Shown here: piece by piece, positions 59,009-64,000 of the stretch
How the letters are laid out: every line of letters starts with the position of its first letter
Position numbering within the stretch: the first letter of the stretch is position 1
Source: Ideonella aquatica
GTDB lineage: Bacteria > Pseudomonadota > Gammaproteobacteria > Burkholderiales > Burkholderiaceae_C
Length of the DNA stretch: 64,000 nt
Direction of reading: 5' to 3'
Assembly (NCBI RefSeq): GCF_018069755.1
Contig: NZ_JAGQDE010000001.1
Coordinates: 419,111 to 483,110 of the forward strand
The notes under the pieces: generated by a model
What the model was told of the DNA's origin: nothing
Databases searched by the model: none
Seen by the model: only the letters and a program-made list of their open reading frames with translations
Position numbers and translations under genes: made by a program

Positions 59009-59452
59009 ATGCGCATCGGAAACCTGGCTGAGGCGACGGGCACACCGGTAGAAACCATCCGCTTCTACGAGCGCGAGGGCCTGATCCCTGCCGCCCAACG
59101 CAGCGACAACAACTACCGGGTGTACACGACCGCACATGCCGAGCGCCTGGCCTTCATCCGCCACTGCCGCAATCTGGATATGGCGCTCGATGAGATCCGT
59201 GCGCTGTTGCGCCTGCGGGACGCCCCGCCCGGTGACTGCGGCGAGGTCAACAACATCCTGGACGCGCATATCGGGCACGTGGCCCAGCGCATCCGCGAAC
59301 TGCGGTCGCTCGAATCGACCCTGAAGGCGCTGCGTGCGCGCTGCCAGTCACCGCATGCGATGAATGCGTGCGGCATCCTGAATCAACTGGACAATGCCGC
59401 CGCGCAGGGCGTCAAGCCGGCCGGCCACCGCCACGTTCGCGGAGCCCACTGA
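59009..59452 (+). CDS. cadR: MerR-family Cd/Pb/Zn-responsive regulator CadR/PbrR
   Basis: The 147-residue protein has the MerR helix-turn-helix ([20 protein letters not shown]), [10 protein letters not shown] (the first conserved Cys) and the loop [15 protein letters not shown] with the two further Cys of CadR/PbrR. The C-terminal His residues (HRHVRGAH) are also typical of CadR. It controls the divergent cadA promoter. GAGGGGACTCC precedes the ATG. Confidence 0.92.
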   Translation: MRIGNLAEATGTPVETIRFYEREGLIPAAQRSDNNYRVYTTAHAERLAFIRHCRNLDMALDEIRALLRLRDAPPGDCGEVNNILDAHIGHVAQRIRELRSLESTLKALRARCQSPHAMNACGILNQLDNAAAQGVKPAGHRHVRGAH

Positions 59453-59793
59453 TGTTTGACTTCTTCCGCCTCACCGCACTCTTCGTCATCACCGCGCTGG
59501 CCGAAATCATCGGCTGCTACCTGCCGTGGCTCGTGCTGACCCAAGGTCGGCCGCGTTGGCTGCTGCTGCCGGCCGCTGCCGCGCTCGCGGTCTTCGCCTG
59601 GTTGCTGACCTGGCACCCGAGCGCCGCTGGCCGCACCTATGCGGCCTATGGCGGTGTCTACGTCGTGGTGGCCCTGGTCTGGCTGTGGCGCGTGGATGGG
59701 GTCATGCCGACCCGCTGGGACTTGATCGGCGGTGCCGTGTGCCTGGTGGGCATGGCCATCATTGCCTTGCAGCCGCGTCAGTCACTGGGCTGA
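59452..59793 (+). CDS. ynfA: YnfA/UPF0060 family membrane protein
   Basis: The 113-residue protein has four membrane spans and the family pattern [12 protein letters not shown], then [19 protein letters not shown]. YnfA proteins resemble small multidrug resistance transporters. It starts one base into the cadR stop (TGATG), so it is co-transcribed with cadR; a link to metals is not proven. Confidence 0.92.
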   Translation: MFDFFRLTALFVITALAEIIGCYLPWLVLTQGRPRWLLLPAAAALAVFAWLLTWHPSAAGRTYAAYGGVYVVVALVWLWRVDGVMPTRWDLIGGAVCLVGMAIIALQPRQSLG

Positions 59794-59877
59794 CGAGGCC
59801 ATCAGCGGACTTGGCGCGTCAGGTGAAGTCTCCCGGCACCGAGGGCAGGGCCAGATCCGCCCCGATCGGCAACGCCT

Positions 59878-61653
59878 TCACGATTCGCGCCTCAAGTCAT
59901 TCGGAACCTGCGTCGCCAAGCTGCTCAGCGCCAGTTCCCCGACCGGTGCCTCGACCTGCCAAGGGATCAGGGCGCATCGTTTCGCAGCAATCTGCATCAC
60001 ATGAGCGATGAACGGTGCCTCGTACGCGCCGCGTTGCGTCAACACCGGGTCGTGCGTCCCGCTCGCCAGCAGGCTCTGGTTGATGACCCATGCGAAGGGC
60101 TCGATGCCGGCGCGATGCAGATCGGCCTGAAGGCGTTCCGCCTCGTGCACGGGCGTCGCCTCGGCCAGCGTCACGATGAGCACGCGCGTGAAGAACGGAT
60201 CGCGCAGGCGCGGCAGGAGCTTGCGCACCGACTCTGGCGAGTCCCCCTGGGTGCGGCTCACCTCCCGGTGGTAGGCCTCGGCCGAATCCATCAGCAGGAT
60301 GGTGTGGCCGGTGGGCGCCGTGTCCAGCACCACGAACGCGTCCTGGGCCTTGTCGACCGACTGCGCGAATGCGCGGAACACCGCGATCTCTTCGGTGCAG
60401 GGCGAACGAAGGTCCTCGTCCAGCATCGCCCGCGCCTGCGCGTCCAGGCTGGCGCCGGCCTTGCCCATCACCTCGTTGCGATAACGCTCGACCTCGGCGA
60501 CGGGATCGATGCGCTCGACGGTCAAGTTCGGCACCTGCTCGTCCAGGGCCCAGGACACGTGCGCGGCCGGGTCCGTGGTGGAGAGCACCACACGGCGGCC
60601 GCGCTCGGCAAGCGCCACCGCTACAGCCGCAGCGACCGTGGTCTTGCCGACGCCGCCTTTGCCCATGGTCATCACAAGCCCGTGACCGGCGGCCTCAATG
60701 TCGTCGACGATCGTCGCCAGGCCATCGGGCAGTCGGTCGATCGATGACACAGCGGGCGTCGTGCGGTCTTCGCTCTGAGGATGGAGGAAGGCCCGCAGCG
60801 ACGCCAACCCGACCAGCCCGCGAGGGATGAACCCGGTCTGGCTGCGTGGCAGCGCCGCCAGGCCAGCCGGCATCTGCTTCACGGCCTTGGCATGGCGGCT
60901 CGACATCGCGCGGGCGACCGAATCGTCCGAGGCTGCTTCGTAGAGCCCGTTCAGGGCAAGGACCTGGTTGCGAACACCGAGATCGGCCAACTCGTGGCGG
61001 GTGCGATCCGCCTCTCTCAGCGCCGAGACTTCCGGGCGGGCGACAAGCACCACCGTCGTCAGCTGCCGGTCGGCCAGCGAGCGCACCGCCGCCGCGTAGG
61101 TTGCCTTGCTCTTCTCCAGGCCCGCCAGCGGACCCAGGCACGAACTGCCCGTCGTGTTGGTCGCGAGGAAATCGTTCCACGCCGACGGCAGGGACAGCAG
61201 CCGCAGCGTGTGGCCGGTCGGCGCCGTGTCGAACACCACATGGTCGAAGGCCTGCGTCACCTCGTTGCCGGCGAGCAGCCCGGCGAAGGCGTCGAAAGCC
61301 GCGATCTCGACCGTGCAGCCGCCGGAGAACTGCTCCTCCATGCTGCGAATCGCCGCCGGCGGCAGGATGCCGCGGTACGGCCCCACCATGCGCTCGCGAT
61401 ACGCCGCGGCAGCCGCCTCCGGATCGACGTTGAGGGCGCTCAGGCCCGGGACGCCATGGACCTCGGTCGGCGTGGTCGTCAACGGCGTCTCAAGCACCTC
61501 GTCGAGGTTGGACGCCGGGTCCGTGCTGACCAGCAGCACGCGCCGACCCTGCTCAGCCAGCCGTAGGGTGCTGGCGCAGGCCAGCGAGGTCTTGCCGACA
61601 CCGCCCTTGCCGGTGAAGAAGGCAAAGCGCGTCTCGATGCCTGGGAGCGCCAT
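59878..61653 (-). CDS. arsA: ArsA arsenite-transport ATPase
   Basis: The 591-residue protein is the typical tandem ArsA with two nucleotide-binding halves: GKGGVGKTS at residues 15-23 and GKGGVGKTT near 331, each followed by the DTAPTGHT signature (near 143 and 445). It normally energises the ArsB channel for As(III)/Sb(III) export, receiving metalloid from ArsD. No ArsB or ACR3 gene is in this window. It is the last gene of the operon, 18 bp after arsD. Confidence 0.95.
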   Translation of the reverse strand: MALPGIETRFAFFTGKGGVGKTSLACASTLRLAEQGRRVLLVSTDPASNLDEVLETPLTTTPTEVHGVPGLSALNVDPEAAAAAYRERMVGPYRGILPPAAIRSMEEQFSGGCTVEIAAFDAFAGLLAGNEVTQAFDHVVFDTAPTGHTLRLLSLPSAWNDFLATNTTGSSCLGPLAGLEKSKATYAAAVRSLADRQLTTVVLVARPEVSALREADRTRHELADLGVRNQVLALNGLYEAASDDSVARAMSSRHAKAVKQMPAGLAALPRSQTGFIPRGLVGLASLRAFLHPQSEDRTTPAVSSIDRLPDGLATIVDDIEAAGHGLVMTMGKGGVGKTTVAAAVAVALAERGRRVVLSTTDPAAHVSWALDEQVPNLTVERIDPVAEVERYRNEVMGKAGASLDAQARAMLDEDLRSPCTEEIAVFRAFAQSVDKAQDAFVVLDTAPTGHTILLMDSAEAYHREVSRTQGDSPESVRKLLPRLRDPFFTRVLIVTLAEATPVHEAERLQADLHRAGIEPFAWVINQSLLASGTHDPVLTQRGAYEAPFIAHVMQIAAKRCALIPWQVEAPVGELALSSLATQVPNDLRRES

Positions 61654-61671
61654 GTCAGCCGCCGCCCGGGC

Positions 61672-62040
61672 TCAGCAGCACTTGCCAGGCGCGCATCCGC
61701 ATTCTCCGAGCTTGACGCGGGGCTTCTCGGCTGTGGGGATGTCCAGGCCGAGCTTGCTGATCAGCTGCGCTTTCGACGGATACATGCCGGTCGACACGAT
61801 GCGGCCGTCGACGGTCACGATGGGCAGGCGGTCCATGCTCGCGCCCATCTCCTTCATCACGTCGGCGTTGGTGGTGAAGGCCGCCGCGTTGTGGCTCAGG
61901 CTGTGGCGCACGATCTCGACGCCGGACTGACCCAAGGCCTGCAGGTCGGCGTTGAACTGCACCAGGACCGGATCGACGCTGACGCCGCACACGCCCGTCG
62001 GGCAGCACATCGCGGGTTCATAAACTTCAAGCTTGCTCAT
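61672..62040 (-). CDS. arsD: ArsD arsenic metallochaperone
   Basis: The 122-residue protein has the essential Cys of ArsD in AMCCPTGVCG (three Cys near the start) and a C-terminal cluster CGCAPGKCC. The thioredoxin-like body fits. It binds As(III) and passes it to ArsA, and is also a weak repressor in some operons. ATG at 62040; the open frame upstream has no likeness to the family. Confidence 0.95.
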   Translation of the reverse strand: MSKLEVYEPAMCCPTGVCGVSVDPVLVQFNADLQALGQSGVEIVRHSLSHNAAAFTTNADVMKEMGASMDRLPIVTVDGRIVSTGMYPSKAQLISKLGLDIPTAEKPRVKLGECGCAPGKCC

Positions 62041-62104
62041 GGTGGATTCCTCGTGCGACTCTGGACATGGTCGGCACACATGCCCTGCAGGATATTGACC
62101 TCGC

Positions 62105-62752
62105 TCAAGCGTCGAGGCTACGGTGGATGAGCGCTCCGAGGCCCGCACCCACCAGCTGGGCAGCGACGAAACCGGGCACACTGGCCGGTGAGATGCCGGC
62201 GAAGGTGTCGCTGAACATCCGCCCGAAGGCTGCCGCCGGGTTGGCGAAGGATGTCGACGCCGTGAACCAGTAGGCGGCACCGATGTAGCAGGCGACCATC
62301 GCGGCGACCTTCGGGGCCGGGGCACGAAGGATCACCAGCAGCAAGCCGGCCGTTGCAACGGCCTCGGCGATCCACTGGCCGGTTCCGCCTCGCACCTTGG
62401 TCGAGAACTGCAGCAGCGTGGCATCGAACATCGCGTGCGCCAGCCAGGCGCCAAGCACCGCGCCGACGAGTTGCGACACCACGTAGGGGGCGAACAGCGA
62501 TTTCGGCAGCGCGCCACGCAGGGTCATGACCAGGGACACGGCGGGGTTGAAGTGCGCGCCGCTGACCGGGCCCAGAACCTCGATGAGGATGTACAGGCCG
62601 CCAACTGTGGCGGCCGTGTTGGCTAGCAGCGAGATGGCCACATTGCCGCCAGCCAGGCGCTCGGCCATGATTCCCGAGCCGATCACCACGGCCAGCAGCA
62701 GCGCGGTGCCCAGGGTTTCGGCGAGGAGGCGCCGCTGAAGATCGGATCGCAT
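62105..62752 (-). CDS. aqpS: Aquaglyceroporin-type channel of the ars operon (AqpS-like)
   Basis: The 215-residue protein has six spans and the two pore motifs HFNPAVS and FANPAAAFG, with GTALLLAVVIGSGIMAERLAGG at the start. It resembles the MIP-family channels found in ars operons (AqpS in Sinorhizobium), which let As(III), made by ArsC, leave down its gradient. I take the ATG at 62752; a TTG lies two codons upstream. It lies 11 bp after arsC and 64 bp before arsD. Confidence 0.9.
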   Translation of the reverse strand: MRSDLQRRLLAETLGTALLLAVVIGSGIMAERLAGGNVAISLLANTAATVGGLYILIEVLGPVSGAHFNPAVSLVMTLRGALPKSLFAPYVVSQLVGAVLGAWLAHAMFDATLLQFSTKVRGGTGQWIAEAVATAGLLLVILRAPAPKVAAMVACYIGAAYWFTASTSFANPAAAFGRMFSDTFAGISPASVPGFVAAQLVGAGLGALIHRSLDA

Positions 62753-62763
62753 GCGCAATCCGC

Positions 62764-63252
62764 TCAGCTCTTGTAGGCCTCGACGAGCGCGGTCTGCAGC
62801 TCGTCATTGCCCATGCGGTCCAGAGGCAGCGACAGCAGCTGCAGCATGCGGTAGCCGATGGCCTGGCGCGTCAGCTCGAAGGCTTGGCGCCTCTCGGCCT
62901 CAGGGGCGTTCGACGGATCAGGGTAGCCCCAATGCACCTTCACCGGGCTGCCCGGCCAGTACGGGCACTGCTCGGCCGCCGCGCTGTCGCACACCGTGAT
63001 CACGATGCGCATCTCGGGCGCGCTTGGGCCCACGAACTCGTCCCAGGACTTGCTGCGCACGCTGCTGATGTCGATGCCCGCATTGCCCAGAGCCTCCAGC
63101 GCGTAGGGGTTGATCCGGCCACTGGGCGCGCTGCCGGCGCTGTAGGCACGCACGTCCTTGCCAAGCTTCTTCGCCCAGTGGTTGAGCATGCACTCCGACA
63201 GCACGCTGCGCGCCGAGTTGTGGGTGCACAGAATGAGAACGTTGGTGGTCAT
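62764..63252 (-). CDS. arsC: Arsenate reductase ArsC (low-molecular-weight phosphatase type)
   Basis: The 162-residue enzyme has the CX5R active-site loop CTHNSARS at residue 9 and is related to low-molecular-weight tyrosine phosphatases. It reduces arsenate to arsenite. CDSAAAEQCPYWPG carries further Cys expected for the disulfide relay. Its ATG overlaps the stop of a truncated upstream gene (TGATG), so it was once translated in a longer operon. Confidence 0.93.
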   Translation of the reverse strand: MTTNVLILCTHNSARSVLSECMLNHWAKKLGKDVRAYSAGSAPSGRINPYALEALGNAGIDISSVRSKSWDEFVGPSAPEMRIVITVCDSAAAEQCPYWPGSPVKVHWGYPDPSNAPEAERRQAFELTRQAIGYRMLQLLSLPLDRMGNDELQTALVEAYKS

Positions 63253-63318
63253 CACTGGGTTCCGATGTCCTTGATTTCGCGCTGGATCGCCATCTTGTCG
63301 AGGCTGGCGATCGGAAGT
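63252..63318 (-). pseudogene. 3' end of the gene upstream of arsC, cut by IS21
   Basis: The frame ends LPIASLDKMAIQREIKDIGTQ-stop, directly overlapping arsC, and is cut off at about 63318 by the IS21-family end. About 21 residues are too few to name the gene; position suggests a member of the ars operon such as arsR, but this is inference. Confidence 0.5.
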
Positions 63319-64000
63319 GTTGCCGCCGACCGAAAACTGACCAGCAAAGCTGCGTAGTGCCGATTCAAAACTGACCAGGGTGAGAGACCTACCCTGCTGC
63401 ATTTAGTGGCAGGGGTTTTGACGGTGATCACCATGGCCATGAAGGGCAAGATCCGCGCGCTGAGAGAGCGCGAGGGCAAGTCGATCAGTGAGATCGCCAG
63501 GCGCACGAGCCTGTCACGCAACACGATCAAGAAGTGGCTGAAGGCGCCGGCCGAGGCGCAGCCGAAGTACCGGCGGCAGAGCGTGGCGAGCAAGCTCACG
63601 CCCTTCGTCGAGACGATCACGCAGGCGTTGAAGACCGACGCCCACCGACCGCGCCATGAGCGGCGCAGCGCGCGAGCGCTGCTGTCGCTGATCCAGGCGC
63701 AGGGCTATGACGGTGGCTACAGCCGCCTGACCGACTTCATTCGGGCCTGGCGGCAGGGCGAGGGGCAGTCCGTGACGGCCACCGCCTTCGTGCCGCTGAA
63801 GTTCGAGCTGGGCGATGCGTTCCAGTTCGACTGGAGCGAGGAAGGGCTGGTGGTGGGCGGCATCTACTACCGGGTGCAGGTGGCGCACCTGAAGCTGTGC
63901 GCCTCGCGGGCGTTCTGGCTGGTGGCCTACCCGAGCCAGGGCCACGAGATGCTGTTCGATGCACACACCCGCGCGTTCGCTGCGCTGGGCGGGATTCCCC
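63318..64000 (+). mobile_element. IS21-family insertion sequence, left part
   Basis: The left end begins near 63318 (TGTTGCCGCCGACCG; exact base uncertain). Two direct copies of AAAACTGACCAG at 63333-63344 and 63367-63378, 34 bp apart, are the multiple transposase-binding sites typical of IS21 ends. The istA gene follows and runs out of the window. Confidence 0.85.
63424..64000 (+). CDS. istA: IS21-family transposase IstA (3' end beyond window)
   Basis: Reading starts at GTG 63424 or ATG 63433/63439. The visible part has an N-terminal helix-turn-helix (KSISEIARRTSLSRNTIKKW), a basic linker and the beginning of the DDE core (GDAFQFDWSEEGLVVGG, with the first catalytic Asp). This is IstA of the IS21 family; istB should follow outside the window. 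The insertion separates the ars operon from its original upstream sequence. Confidence 0.9.
   Translation, partial: MITMAMKGKIRALREREGKSISEIARRTSLSRNTIKKWLKAPAEAQPKYRRQSVASKLTPFVETITQALKTDAHRPRHERRSARALLSLIQAQGYDGGYSRLTDFIRAWRQGEGQSVTATAFVPLKFELGDAFQFDWSEEGLVVGGIYYRVQVAHLKLCASRAFWLVAYPSQGHEMLFDAHTRAFAALGGIP

Overview
This window is a GC-rich (roughly two-thirds G+C by eye) piece of a betaproteobacterial genome, most likely of the order Burkholderiales. The inference rests on a DUF4148-type secreted protein, a czcI-czcC-czcB-czcA metal-efflux operon, DUF3703 next to a cadmium/zinc P-type ATPase, and the tRNA-Arg(ACG) type of an attachment-site fragment. The whole stretch reads as accreted mobile DNA: a defence block, nested insertion sequences, a tRNA-linked integration module, then about 38 kb of heavy-metal and arsenic resistance genes.

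Layout. 1-12454: a 5'-truncated superfamily 1 helicase, then a type I restriction-modification locus (hsdM, hsdS, an AlbA_2/GHKL protein, a Fic enzyme, hsdR) whose genes overlap by a few bases except for one 303-bp gap full of inverted repeats. 12712-16675: an IS5-family transposase gene split into three parts by an IS3-family and an IS30-family element; removing both elements and one copy of each target duplication restores a 1479-nt open frame. 16858-19398: a low-GC secreted protein with an M23-type peptidase centre. 19399-20478: no gene, but a 174-bp MITE-like element with CTAG target duplications. 20479-23797: the 3' end of a tRNA-Arg(ACG) used as attachment site, then a compact four-gene minus-strand module (tyrosine recombinase, replication-like protein with intragenic iterons, excisionase-like protein, second tyrosine recombinase). 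23798-25281: mostly non-coding, with two overlapping very small membrane-protein genes and several palindromes.

25282-36838 is a copper module: copZ and cueR, then efflux channel, multicopper oxidase, cupredoxin, CusF-like chaperone, Met/His-rich small proteins, DUF2933 proteins, an isoprenylcysteine-methyltransferase-like protein and a Cu(I) P-type ATPase. Three MerR-type promoters with 19-bp spacers (25582-25612, 25662-25692, 33452-33482) suggest one CueR regulator controls it. 37189-44383 is a cusCBA-cusF RND efflux operon in which CusB carries a fused CusF domain. 45767-53712 is a czcICBA-type RND operon with accessory secreted proteins, followed by its two-component system (54217-56264). 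56305-59793 is a cadmium/zinc/lead module (DUF3703, cadA, divergent cadR, ynfA). 59878-63252 is an arsenic operon read leftwards (arsC, aquaporin, arsD, arsA) whose upstream gene is cut by an IS21-family element that runs off the right edge.

Together the metal genes cover cytosolic sensing (CueR, CadR), inner-membrane export (two P-type ATPases), periplasmic oxidation and chaperoning (multicopper oxidase, cupredoxin, CusF proteins) and trans-envelope export (two RND systems). A recurring feature is a small secreted His/Cys-rich protein placed at or near the head of each metal module. All assignments come from reading motifs; no database search was possible.
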